Source: Eunapius fragilis
Taxonomy: Eukaryota > Porifera > Demospongiae > Spongillida > Spongillidae
Length of the DNA stretch: 64,000 bases
Direction: 5' to 3'
NCBI GenBank assembly: GCA_963681505.1
Contig: OY811991.1
Span: 372,001 to 436,000, forward strand
In this document: positions 52,301-64,000 of the stretch, piece by piece
Layout: each line of letters opens with the position of its first letter
Numbering within the stretch: the first letter of the stretch is position 1
Notes under the pieces: generated by a model
Seen by the model: the letters and a program-made list of their open reading frames with translations, nothing else
Told to the model about the DNA's origin: nothing
Database searches by the model: none
Translations under genes and position numbers: made by a program

Positions 52301-55300
52301 TACTCATATTGCATGTCTCATCAACACCTCGATGCTAAGATAGTCAAAAATTTCCCATAGAAATGTATAGGTGGGAACCTACTTTTGAATCGCTTGGTAA
52401 ACCCATACCAAAGCACGTATGCTCGGGGTGGCATTAAAAGGAGATAGAGGAGTGGTTACTGCTATCTTCCATGTGTGCAGTGGTTTGCTCATATTGCATG
52501 TCTCATCAACACCTCGATGCTAAGATAGTCAATATTTCCCTTAGAGATGTATGGGTGGTTTCCCATAGGAATGTATGGGTGGGAACCTACTTTTGAATCG
52601 CTTGGTTAACCCATACCGAAGCAGGTATGCTCGGGGTGGCAGTTAAAACAGATAGAGGAGTGGTTACTGCTATCTTCCATGTGTGCAGTGGTTTACTCAT
52701 ATTGCATGTCTCATCAACACCTCGATGCTAAGATAGTCAATAATTTCCTATAGAAATGTATGGGTGGGAACCTACTTTTGAATCGCTTGGTAAACCCATA
52801 CCAAAGCTGGTATGCTAGGGGTGGCATTTTAAACAGATAGAGGAGTGGTTACTGCTATCTTCCATGTGTGCAGTGGTTTACTCATATTGCATGTCTCATC
52901 AACACCTCGATGCTAAGATAGTCAAAAATTTCCCATAGAAATGTATGGGTGGGAACCTACTTTTGAATCGCTTGGTAAACCCATACAAAAGCTGGTATGC
53001 TAGGGGTGGCATTTAAAACAGATAGAGGAGTGGTTACTGCTATCTTCCATGTGTGCAGTGGTGTACTCATATTGCATGTCTCATCAACACCTCGATGCTA
53101 AGATAGTCAAAAATTTCCCATAGAAATGTATAGGTGGGAACCTACTTTTGAATCGCTTGGTAAACCCATACCAAAGCACGTATGCTCGGGGTGGCATTAA
53201 AAGGAGATAGAGGAGTGGTTACTGCTATCTTCCATGTGTGCAGTGGTTTGCTCATATTGCATGTCTCATCAACACCTCGATGCTAAGATAGTCAATATTT
53301 CCCTTAGAGATGTATGGGTGGTTTCCCATAGGAATGTATGGGTGGGAACCTACTTTTGAATCGCTTGGTTAACCCATACCGAAGCAGGTATGCTCGGGGT
53401 GGCAGTTAAAACAGATAGAGGAGTGGTTACTGCTATCTTCCATGTGTGCAGTGGTTTACTCATATTGCATGTCTCATCAACACCTCGATGCTAAGATAGT
53501 CAAAAATTTCCTATAGAAATTTATGGGTGGGAACCTACTTTTGAATCGCTTGGTAAACCCATACCAAAGCTGGTATGCTAGGGGTGGCATTTAAAACAGA
53601 TAGAGGAGTGGTTACTGCTATCTTCCATGTGTGCAGTGGTTTACTCATATTGCATGTCTCATCAACACCTCGATGCTAAGATAGTCAAAAATTTCCCATA
53701 GAAATGTATAGGTGGGAACCTACTTTTGAATCGCTTGGTAAACCCATACCAAAGCACGTATGCTCGGGGTGGCATTAAAAGGAGATAGAGGAGTGGTTAC
53801 TGCTATCTTCCATGTGTGCAGTGGTTTGCTCATATTGCATGTCTCATCAACACCTCGATGCTAAGATAGTCAATATTTCCCTTAGAGATGTATGGGTGGT
53901 TTCCCATAGGAATGTATGGGTGGGAACCTACTTTTGAATCGCTTGGTTAACCCATACCGAAGCAGGTATGCTCGGGGTGGCAGTTAAAACAGATAGAGGA
54001 GTGGTTACTGCTATCTTCCATGTGTGCAGTGGTTTACTCATATTGCATGTCTCATCAACACCTCGATGCTAAGATAGTCAATAATTTCCTATAGAAATGT
54101 ATGGGTGGGAACCTACTTTTGAATCGCTTGGTAAACCCATACCAAAGCTGGTATGCTAGGGGTGGCATTTTAAACAGATAGAGGAGTGGTTACTGCTATC
54201 TTCCATGTGTGCAGTGGTTTACTCATATTGCATGTCTCATCAACACCTCGATGCTAAGATAGTCAAAAATTTCCCATAGAAATGTATAGGTGGGAACCTA
54301 CTTTTGAATCGCTTGGTAAACCCATACCAAAGCACGTATGCTCGGGGTGGCATTAAAAGGAGATAGAGGAGTGGTTACTGCTATCTTCCATGTGTGCAGT
54401 GGTTTGCTCATATTGCATGTCTCATCAACACCTCGATGCTAAGATAGTCAATATTTCCCTTAGAGATGTATGGGTGGTTTCCCATAGGAATGTATGGGTG
54501 GGAACCTACTTTTGAATCGCTTGGTTAACCCATACCGAAGCAGGTATGCTCGGGGTGGCAGTTAAAACAGATAGAGGAGTGGTTACTGCTATCTTCCATG
54601 TGTGCAGTGGTTTACTCATATTGCATGTCTCATCAACACCTCGATGCTAAGATAGTCAAAAATTTCCTATAGAAATTTATGGGTGGGAACCTACTTTTGA
54701 ATCGCTTGGTAAACCCATACCAAAGCTGGTATGCTAGGGGTGGCATTTAAAACAGATAGAGGAGTGGTTACTGCTATCTTCCATGTGTGCAGTGGTTTAC
54801 TCATATTGCATGTCTCATCAACACCTCGATGCTAAGATAGTCAAAAATTTCCCATAGAAATGTATAGGTGGGAACCTACTTTTGAATCGCTTGGTAAACC
54901 CATACCAAAGCACGTATGCTCGGGGTGGCATTAAAAGGAGATAGAGGAGTGGTTACTGCTATCTTCCATGTGTGCAGTGGTTTGCTCATATTGCATGTCT
55001 CATCAACACCTCGATGCTAAGATAGTCAATATTTCCCTTAGAGATGTATGGGTGGTTTCCCATAGGAATGTATGGGTGGGAACCTACTTTTGAATCGCTT
55101 GGTTAACCCATACCGAAGCAGGTATGCTCGGGGTGGCAGTTAAAACAGATAGAGGAGTGGTTACTGCTATCTTCCATGTGTGCAGTGGTTTACTCATATT
55201 GCATGTCTCATCAACACCTCGATGCTAAGATAGTCAATAATTTCCTATAGAAATGTATGGGTGGGAACCTACTTTTGAATCGCTTGGTAAACCCATACCA

Positions 55301-57425
55301 AAGCTGGTATGCTAGGGGTGGCATTTTAAACAGATAGAGGAGTGGTTACTGCTATCTTCCATGTGTGCAGTGGTTTACTCATATTGCATGTCTCATCAAC
55401 ACCTCGATGCTAAGATAGTCAAAAATTTCCCATAGAAATGTATAGGTGGGAACCTACTTTTGAATCGCTTGGTAAACCCATACCAAAGCTGGTATGCTAG
55501 GGGTGGCATTTAAAACAGATAGAGGAGTGGTTACTGCTATCTTCCATGTGTGCAGTGGTTTACTCATATTGCATGTCTCATCAACACCTCGATGCTAAGA
55601 TAGTCAAAAATTTCCCATAGAAATGTATAGGTGGGAACCTACTTTTGAATCGCTTGGTAAACCCATACCAAAGCACGTATGCTCGGGGTGGCATTAAAAG
55701 GAGATAGAGGAGTGGTTACTGCTATCTTCCATGTGTGCAGTGGTTTGCTCATATTGCATGTCTCATCAACACCTCGATGCTAAGATAGTCAATATTTCCC
55801 TTAGAGATGTATGGGTGGTTTCCCATAGGAATGTATGGGTGGGAACCTACTTTTGAATCGCTTGGTTAACCCATACCGAAGCAGGTATGCTCGGGGTGGC
55901 AGTTAAAACAGATAGAGGAGTGGTTACTGCTATCTTCCATGTGTGCAGTGGTTTACTCATATTGCATGTCTCATCAACACCTCGATGCTAAGATAGTCAA
56001 AAATTTCCTATAGAAATGTATGGGTGGGAACCTACTTTTGAATCGCTTGGTAAACCCATACCAAAGCTGGTATGCTAGGGGTGGCATTTAAAACAGATAG
56101 AGGAGTGGTTACTGCTATCTTCCATGTGTGCAGTGGTTTACTCATATTGCATGTCTCATCAACACCTCGATGCTAAGATAGTCAAAAATTTCCCATAGAA
56201 ATGTATAGGTGGGAACCTACTTTTGAATCGCTTGGTAAACCCATACCAAAGCACGTATGCTCGGGGTGGCATTAAAAGGAGATAGAGGAGTGGTTACTGC
56301 TATCTTCCATGTGTGCAGTGGTTTGCTCATATTGCATGTCTCATCAACACCTCGATGCTAAGATAGTCAATATTTCCCTTAGAGATGTATGGGTGGTTTC
56401 CCATAGGAATGTATGGGTGGGAACCTACTTTTGAATCGCTTGGTTAACCCATACCGAAGCAGGTATGCTCGCGGTGGCAGTTAAAACAGATAGAGGAGTG
56501 GTTACTGCTATCTTCCATGTGTGCAGTGGTTTACTCATATTGCATGTCTCATCAACACCTCGATGCTAAGATGGTCAAAAATTTCCTATAGAAATGTATG
56601 GGTGGGAACCTACTTTTGAATCGCTTGGTAAACCCATACCAAAGCTGGTATGCTAGGGGTGGCATTTAAAACAGATAGAGGAGTGGTTACTGCTATCTTC
56701 CATGTGTGCAGTGGTTTACTCATATTGCATGTCTCATCAACACCTCGATGCTAAGATAGTCAAAAATTTCCCATAGAAATGTATAGGTGGGAACCTACTT
56801 TTGAATCGCTTGGTAAACCCATACCAAAGCACGTATGCTCGGGGTGGCATTAAAAGGAGATAGAGGAGTGGTTACTGCTATCTTCCATGTGTGCAGTGGT
56901 TTGCTCATATTGCATGTCTCATCAACACCTCGATGCTAAGATAGTCAATATTTCCCTTAGAGATGTATGGGTGGTTTCCCATAGGAATGTATGGGTGGGA
57001 ACCTACTTTTGAATCGCTTGGTTAACCCATACCGAAGCAGGTATGCTCGGGGTGGCAGTTAAAACAGATAGAGGAGTGGTTACTGCTATCTTCCAAGTGT
57101 GCAGTGGTTTGCTCATATTGCATGTCTCATCAACACCTCGATGCTAAGATAGTCAAAAATTTCCCATAGAAATGTATGGGTGGGAACCTACTTTTGAATC
57201 GCTTGGTAAACCCATATCAAAGCTGGTATGCTAGGGGTGGCATTTAAAACAGATAGAGGAGTGGTTACTGCTATCTTCCATGTGTGCAGTGGTTTGCTCA
57301 TATTGCATGTCTCATCAACACCTCGATGCTAAGATAGTCAAAAATTTCCCATAGAAATGTATAGGTGGGAACCTACTTTTGAATCGCTTGGTAAACCCAT
57401 ACCAAAGCACGTATGCTCGGGGTGG
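49357..57425 (+). repeat. Trimer HOR run in U2 (578-bp unit)
   Basis: The bL starts are 49357, 50120, 50698, 51276, 51854, 52432, 53195, 53773, 54351, 54929, 55692, 56270 and 56848. The intervals 49357-50120, 52432-53195 and 54929-55692 are 763 bp, with one extra aS each. Two of these correspond to the U1 insertions. The 52432-53195 one is new and coincides with the hybrid monomer at 52825. Confidence 0.92.
52825..53009 (+). repeat. Hybrid aS monomer at a duplication breakpoint
   Basis: The front has the gcattttaaac tag of 35763. The back reads gtatgggtgg with the catacaaaagc tail, which belongs to the monomer before 34607. The next monomer (53010) carries gtgtactc (g at 53063), repeating 51722 at offset 1341. 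The 1341 bp equal two trimers plus one S, as expected of an out-of-register exchange inside this monomer. Confidence 0.85.
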
Positions 57426-60400
57426 CATTAAAAGGAGATAGAGGAGTGGTTACTGCTATCTTCCATGTGTGCAGTGGTTTGCTAATATTGCATGTCTCAT
57501 CAACACCTCGATGCTAAGATAGTCAATATTACCCTTAGAGATGTATGGGTGGTTTCCCATAGAAATGTATGGGTGGGAACCTACTTTTGAATCGCTTGGT
57601 TAATCCATACCAAAGCACGTATGCTCGGGGTGGCATTTATAACAGATGGAGGAGTGGTTACTGCTATCTTCCATGTGTGCAGTGGATTGCTCATATTGCA
57701 TGTCTCATCAACACCTCGATGCTAAGATAGTCAATATTTCCCTTAGAGATGTATGGGTGGTTTCCCATAGGAATGTATGGGTGGGAACCTACTTTTGAAT
57801 CGCTTGGTTAACCCATACGGAAGCAGGTATGCTCGGGGTGGCAGTTAAAACAGATAGAGGAGTGGTTACTGCTATCTTCCAAGTGTGCAGTGGTTTGCTC
57901 ATATTGCATGGTTCATCAACACCTCGATGCTAAGATAGTCAAAAATTTTTTATAGAAATGTATGGGTGGGAACCTACGTTTGAATCGCTTGGTAAACCCA
58001 TACCAATGCTGGTATGCTAGGGGTGGCATTTAAAACAGATAGAGGAGTGGTTACTGCTATCTTCCATGTGTGCAGTGGTTTGCTAATATTGCAAGTCTCA
58101 TCAACACCTCGATGCTAAGATAGTCAATATTTCCCTTAGAGATGTATGGGTGGTTTCCCATAGGAATGTATGGGTGGGAACCTACTTTTGAATCGCTTGG
58201 TAAACCCATACGGAAGCAGGTATGCTCGGGGTGGCAGTTAAAACAGATAGAGGAGTGGTTACTGCTATCTTCCAAGTGTGCAGTGGTTTGCTCATATTGC
58301 ATGTCTCATCAACACCTCGATACTAAGATAGTCAAAAATTTCCCATAGAAATGTATGGGTGGGAACCTACTTTTGAATCGCTTGGTAAACCCATACCAAA
58401 GCTGGTATGCTAGGGGTGGCATTTAAAACAGATAGAGGAGTGGTTACTGCTATCTTCCATGTGTGCAGTGGTTTACTCATATTGCATGTCTCATCAACAC
58501 CTCGATGCTAAGATAGTCAAAAATTTCCTATAGAAATGTATGGGTGGGAACCTACTTTTGAATCGCTTGGTAAACCCATACCAAAGCTGGTATGCTAGGG
58601 GTGGCATTTAAAACAGATAGAGGAGTGGTTACTGCTATCTTCCATGTGTGCAGTGGTTTACTCATATTGCATGTCTCATCAACACCTCGATGCTAAGATA
58701 GTCAAAAATTTCCCATAGAAATGTATATGTGGGAACCTACTTTTGAATCGCTTGGTAAACCCATACCAAAGCACGTATGCTCGGGGTGGCATTAAAAGGA
58801 GATAGAGGAGTGGTTACTGCTATCTTCCATGTGTGCAGTGGTTTGCTCATATTGCATGTCTCATCAACACCTCGATGCTAAGATAGTCAATATTTCCCTT
58901 AGAGATGTATGGGTGGTTTCCCATAGGAATGTATGGGTGGGAACCTACTTTTGAATCGCTTGGTTAACCCATACCGAAGCAGGTATGCTCGGGGTGGCAG
59001 TTAAAACAGATAGAGGAGTGGTTACTGCTATCTTCCATGTGTGCAGTGGTTTACTCATATTGCATGTCTCATCAACACCTCGATGCTAAGATAGTCAAAA
59101 ATTTCCTATAGAAATGTATGGGTGGGAACCTACTTTTGAATCGCTTGGTAAACCCATACCAAAGCTGGTATGCTAGGGGTGGCATTTAAAACAGATAGAG
59201 GAGTGGTTACTGCTATCTTCCATGTGTGCAGTGGTTTACTCATATTGCATGTCTCATCAACACCTCGATGCTAAGATAGTCAAAAATTTCCCATAGAAAT
59301 GTATAGGTGGGAACCTACTTTTGAATCGCTTGGTAAACCCATACCAAAGCACGTATGCTCGGGGTGGCATTAAAAGGAGATAGAGGAGTGGTTACTGCTA
59401 TCTTCCATGTGTGCAGTGGTTTGCTAATATTGCATGTCTCATCAACACCTCGATGCTAAGATAGTCAATATTTCCCTTAGAGATGTATGGGTGGTTTCCC
59501 ATAGAAATGTATGGGTGGGAACCTACTTTTGAATCGCTTGGTTAACCCATACCAAAGCACGTATGCTCAGGGTGGCATTTAAAACAGATGGAGGAGTGGT
59601 TACTGCTATCCTCCATGTGTGCAGTGGTTTGCTCATATTGCATGTCTCATCAACACCTCGATGCTAAGATAGTCAATATTTCCCTTAGAGATGTATGGGT
59701 GGTTTCCCATAGGAATGTATGGGTGGGAACCTACTTTTGAATCGCTTGGTTAACCCATACCGAAGCAGGTATGCTCGGGGTGGCAGTTAAAACAGATAGA
59801 GGAGTGGTTACTGCTATCTTCCAAGTGTGCAGTGGTTTGCTCATATTGCATGGTTCATCAACACCTCGATGCTAAGATAGTCAAAAATTTTTTATAGAAA
59901 TGTATGGGTGGGAACCTACGTTTGAATCGCTTGGTAAACCCATACCAATGCTGGTATGCTAGGGGTGGCATTTAAAACAGATAGAGGAGTGGTTACTGCT
60001 ATCTTCCATGTGTGCAGTGGTTTGCTAATATTGCAAGTCTCATCAACACCTCGATGCTAAGATAGTCAATATTTCCCTTAGAGATGTATGGGTGGTTTCC
60101 CATAGGAATGTATGGGTGGGAACCTACTTTTGAATCGCTTGGTAAACCCATACGGAAGCAGGTATGCTCGGGGTGGCAGTTAAAACAGATAGAGGAGTGG
60201 TTACTGCTATCTTCCAAGTGTGCAGTGGTTTGCTCATATTGCATGTCTCATCAACACCTCGATACTAAGATAGTCAAAAATTTCCCATAGAAATGTATGG
60301 GTGGGAACCTACTTTTGAATCGCTTGGTAAACCCATACCAAAGCTGGTATGCTAGGGGTGGCATTTAAAACAGATAGAGGAGTGGTTACTGCTATCTTCC

Positions 60401-63400
60401 ATGTGTGCAGTGGTTTACTCATATTGCATGTCTCATCAACACCTCGATGCTAAGATAGTCAAAAATTTCCTATAGAAATGTATGGGTGGGAACCTACTTT
60501 TGAATCGCTTGGTAAACCCATACCAAAGCTGGTATGCTAGGGGTGGCATTTAAAACAGATAGAGGAGTGGTTACTGCTATCTTCCATGTGTGCAGTGGTT
60601 TACTCATATTGCATGTCTCATCAACACCTCGATGCTAAGATAGTCAAAAATTTCCCATAGAAATGTATATGTGGGAACCTACTTTTGAATCGCTTGGTAA
60701 ACCCATACCAAAGCACGTATGCTCGGGGTGGCATTAAAAGGAGATAGAGGAGTGGTTACTGCTATCTTCCATGTGTGCAGTGGTTTGCTCATATTGCATG
60801 TCTCATCAACACCTCGATGCTGAGATAGTCAATATTTCCCTTAGAGATGTATGGGTGGTTTCCCATAGGAATGTATGGGTGGGAACCTACTTTTGAATCG
60901 CTTGGTTAACCCATACCGAAGCAGGTATGCTCGGGGTGGCAGTTAAAACAGATAGAGGAGTGGTTACTGCTATCTTCCATGTGTGCAGTGGTTTACTCAT
61001 ATTGCATGTCTCATCAACACCTCGATGCTAAGATAGTCAAAAATTTCCTATAGAAATGTATGGGTGGGAACCTACTTTTGAATCGCTTGGTAAACCCATA
61101 CCAAAGCTGGTATGCTAGGGGTGGCATTTAAAACAGATAGAGGAGTGGTTACTGCTATCTTCCATGTGTGCAGTGGTTTACTCATATTGCATGTCTCATC
61201 AACACCTCGATGCTAAGATAGTCAAAAATTTCCCATAGAAATGTATAGGTGGGAACCTACTTTTGAATCGCTTGGTAAACCCATACCAAAGCACGTATGC
61301 TCGGGGTGGCATTAAAAGGAGATAGAGGAGTGGTTACTGCTATCTTCCATGTGTGCAGTGGTTTGCTAATATTGCATGTCTCATCAACACCTCGATGCTA
61401 AGATAGTCAATATTTCCCTTAGAGATGTATGGGTGGTTTCCCATAGAAATGTATGGGTGGGAACCTACTTTTGAATCGCTTGGTTAACCCATACCAAAGC
61501 ACGTATGCTCAGGGTGGCATTTAAAACAGATGGAGGAGTGGTTACTGCTATCCTCCATGTGTGCAGTGGTTTGCTCATATTGCATGTCTCATCAACACCT
61601 CGATGCTAAGATAGTCAATATTTCCCTTAGAGATGTATGGGTGGTTTCCCATAGGAATGTATGGGTGGGAACCTACTTTTGAATCGCTTGGTTAACCCAT
61701 ACCGAAGCAGGTATGCTCGGGGTGGCAGTTAAAACAGATTGAGGAGTGGTTACTGCTATCTTCCAAGTGTGCAGTGGTTTGCTCATATTGCATGTCTCAT
61801 CAACACCTCGATGCTAAGATAGTCAAAAATTTCCCATAGAAATGTATAGGTGGGAACCTACTTTTGAATCGCTTGGTTAACCCATACCGAAGCAGGTATG
61901 CTCGGGGTGGCAGTTAAAACAGATTGAGGAGTGGTTACTGCTATCTTCCAAGTGTGCAGTGGTTTGCTCATATTGCATGTCTCATCAACACCTCGATGCT
62001 AAGATAGTCAAAAATTTCCCATAGAAATGTATGGGTGGGAACCTACTTTTGAATCGCTTGGTAAACCCATACCAAAGCTGGTATGCTAGGGGTGGCATTT
62101 AAAACAGATAGAGGAGTGGTTACTGCTATCTTCCATGTGTGCAGTGGTTTACTCATATTGCATGTCTCATCAACACCTCGATGCTAAGATAGTCAAAAAT
62201 TTCCCATAGAAATGTATAGGTGGGAACCTACTTTTGAATCGCTTGGTAAACCCATACCAAAGCACGTATGCTCGGGGTGGCATTAAAAGGAGATAGAGGA
62301 GTGGTTACTGCTATCTTCCATGTGTGCAGTGGTTTGCTCATATTGCATGTCTCATCAACACCTCGATGCTAAGATAGTCAATATTTCCCTTAGAGATGTA
62401 TGGGTGGTTTCCCATAGGAATGTATGGGTGGGAACCTACTTTTGAATCGCTTGGTTAACCCATACCGAAGCAGGTATGCTCGGGGTGGCAGTTAAAACAG
62501 ATAGAGGAGTGGTTACTGCTATCTTCCATGTGTGCAGTGGTTTACTCATATTGCATGTCTCATCAACACCTCGATGCTAAGATAGTCAAAAATTTCCCAT
62601 AGAAATGTATAGGTGGGAACCTACTTTTGAATCGCTTGGTAAACCCATACCAAAGCACGTATGCTCGGGGTGGCATTAAAAGGAGATAGAGGAGTGGTTA
62701 CTGCTATCTTCCATGTGTGCAGTGGTTTGCTCATATTGCATGTCTCATCAACACCTCGATGCTAAGATAGTCAATATTTCCCTTAGAGATGTATGGGTGG
62801 TTTCCCGTAGGAATGTATGGGTGGGAACCTACTTTTGAATCGCTTGGTTAACCCATACCGAAGCAGGTATGCTCGGGGTGGCAGTTAAAACAGATAGAGG
62901 AGTGGTTACTGCTATCTTCCATGTGTGCAGTGGTTTACTCATATTGCATGTCTCATCAACACCTCGATGCTAAGATAGTCAAAAATTTCCCATAGAAATG
63001 TATAGGTGGGAACCTACTTTTGAATCGCTTGGTAAACCCATACCAAAGCACGTATGCTCGGGGTGGCATTTAAAACAGATAGAGGAGTGGTTACTGCTAT
63101 CTTCCATGTGTGCAGTGGTTTGCTCATATTGCATGTCTCATCAACACCTCGATGCTAAGATAGTCAATATTTCCCATAGAGATGTATGGGTGGTTTCCCA
63201 TAGGAATGTATGGGTGGGAACCTACTTTTGAATCGCTTGATTAACCCATACGGAAGCAGGTATGCTCGGGGTGGCAGTTAAAACAGATAGAGGAGTGGTT
63301 ACTGCTATCTTCCAATTGTGCAGTGGTTTGCTCATATTGCATGTCTCATCAACACCTCGGTGCTAAGATAGTCAAAAATTTCCCATAGAAATGTATGGGT

Positions 63401-64000
63401 GGGAACCTACTTTTGAATCGCTTGGTAAACCCATACCAAAGCTGGTATGCTAGGGGTGGCATTTAAAACAGATAGAGGAGTGGTTACTGCTATCTTCCAT
63501 GTGTGCAGTGGTTTACTCATATTGCATGTCTCATCAACACCCCGATGCTAAGATAGTCAAAAATTTCCCATAGAAATGTATGGGTGGGAACCTACTTTTG
63601 AATCGCTTGGTAAACCCATATCAAAGCTGGTATGCTAGGGGTGGCATTTAAAACAGATAGAGGAGTGGTTACTGCTATCTTCCATGTGTGCAGTGGTTTA
63701 CTCATATTGCATGTCTCATCAACACCTCGATGCTAAGATAGTCAAAAATTTCCCATAGAAATGTATAGGTGGGAACCTACTTTTGAATCGCTTGGTAAAC
63801 CCATACCAAAGCACGTATGCTCGGGGTGGCATTAAAAGGAGATAGAGGAGTGGTTACTGCTATCTTCCATGTGTGCAGTGGTTTGCTCATAATGCATGTC
63901 TCATCAACACCTCGATGCTAAGATAGTCAATATTTCCCTTAGAGATGTATGGGTGGTTTCCCATAGGAATGTATGGGTGGGAACCTACTTTTGAATCGCT
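57426..64000 (+). repeat. Mega-unit U3, partial, with an internal 1942-bp duplication
   Basis: Cassette D5 (57426-58419) is followed by 58420 aS-aS, 58790 bL-cS-aS, 59368 bL-aL. At 59784 a second partial cassette starts (cS-aL-cS, to 60361), so 57842-59783 repeats as 59784-61725. From 61726 the order follows U2 at offset 15837 (tags 62807, 63542 and 63892). 61726 and 61911 are consecutive cS copies (+185), and 62489 fuses a cS with the following aS (-185), so the two changes cancel. The window ends inside bL 63830. Confidence 0.88.

Larger units (their letters stand above)
43531..57425 (+). repeat. Mega-unit U2 (13,895 bp), diverged copy of U1
   Basis: It opens with cassette D4 (43531-44524) and follows U1 in order: 44525 aS-aS, 44895 bL (cttatc tag as in 28411), 45103 cS, 45288 aS, 45473 bL-aL-cS-aS, 46259 bL-cS-aS (an added trimer), 46837 bL-cS-aL-cS-aS-aS, 47993 bL-cS-aL-cS-aL-cS-aS, then trimers. 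Tag positions 46970, 47705, 48055, 48520 and 51722 match U1 at exactly 17062. After a 1341-bp internal duplication near 53 kb the offset becomes 18403. Confidence 0.9.
1..64000 (+). repeat. Satellite DNA array, 185/208-bp monomer family
   Basis: The whole window is a direct head-to-tail array of one monomer. I set the monomer start at the c of the ca that follows ggtgg (1, 186, 371, 556, 741, 949 and so on). Spacing is always 185 or 208 bp, except one 184-bp copy. The totals close exactly: 146 x 208 + 182 x 185 - 1 = 64037, so the last L runs 37 bp past the window. No monomer is inverted, and no unique sequence, gene, tRNA, rRNA, transposon or telomeric repeat interrupts it. A short copy has 78 G+C of 185. 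Organisation of this kind is typical of eukaryotic centromeric or pericentromeric heterochromatin; that role is inferred. I do not recognise the family or species. Confidence 0.97.

Noticed and set aside
27047-57425. Mega-duplication as a pure assembly duplication
   Set aside because: U1 and U2 differ by added trimers, a 1341-bp internal duplication, hybrid monomers and private substitutions. This fits real divergence better than a copied contig, though raw reads were not available.
1-64000. CRISPR array
   Set aside because: There are no unique spacers. The repeat is continuous and monomers are 185-208 bp, far longer than CRISPR repeats. There are no cas-like genes.
1-64000. Telomeric or subtelomeric repeats
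   Set aside because: No runs of TTAGGG, TTTAGGG or TTAGG or their complements. The ccctta in L monomers is an isolated hexamer.
1-64000. tRNA, rRNA or small RNA genes, or transposon insertions
   Set aside because: Monomer starts fall at 185/208-bp spacing throughout, leaving no space for an inserted element. No tRNA-like or rRNA-like sequence is visible in the monomer.
1-64000. Inverted monomers or a strand switch
   Set aside because: Every monomer head and tail I walked reads in the plus direction. No palindromic junctions between monomers were found.

Overview
The window is one uninterrupted eukaryotic satellite-DNA array. From base 1 to base 64000 it is head-to-tail copies of a single monomer family, all in the same orientation. 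I see no gene, RNA gene, transposon, CRISPR array or unique-sequence island. The monomer is about 42% GC by hand count of one short copy. It comes in two exact lengths: S = 185 bp and L = 208 bp. L carries a 24-bp tandem duplication and lacks one A. Walking every monomer start gives 328 monomers (182 S, 145 complete L and one L cut by the window end). Only one (9479-9662) departs from 185/208, by a 1-bp deletion. Each monomer starts with one of three heads, so the classes are a (catttaaaac), b (cattaaaagg) and c (cagttaaaac), each as S or L. Monomer length close to a nucleosome plus linker, homogeneity and higher-order repeats (HORs) suggest a (peri)centromeric or heterochromatic satellite. 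The species cannot be named from the sequence and I do not recognise the family.

Layout: 1-740, four aS copies. 741-2335, irregular. 2336-12644, a 28-monomer super-repeat of 5548 bp followed by a 4761-bp copy that lacks four monomers. 12645-14632, two 994-bp pentamers. 14633-16990, three 786-bp tetramers. 16991-24295, a 7-mer HOR of 1387 bp with two 1572-bp 8-mer variants (order 7-8-7-7-8). 24296-27046, transition. 27047-64000, a much larger repeat built mainly from a 578-bp trimer (bL-cS-aS) and delimited by a recognisable marker cassette at 27047, 39023, 40988, 43531 and 57426, with a partial copy at 59784. The large units 27047-39022 and 43531-57425 are diverged copies of each other, and a third begins at 57426.

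Nothing here acts as a set of genes. The biology is in the hierarchy (24-bp duplication, monomer, 3- to 8-mer HOR, 5-14 kb super-repeats) and in the hybrid monomers that mark unequal exchange. Short open frames of 62-122 codons recur only because the monomer recurs; I treat them as non-coding.
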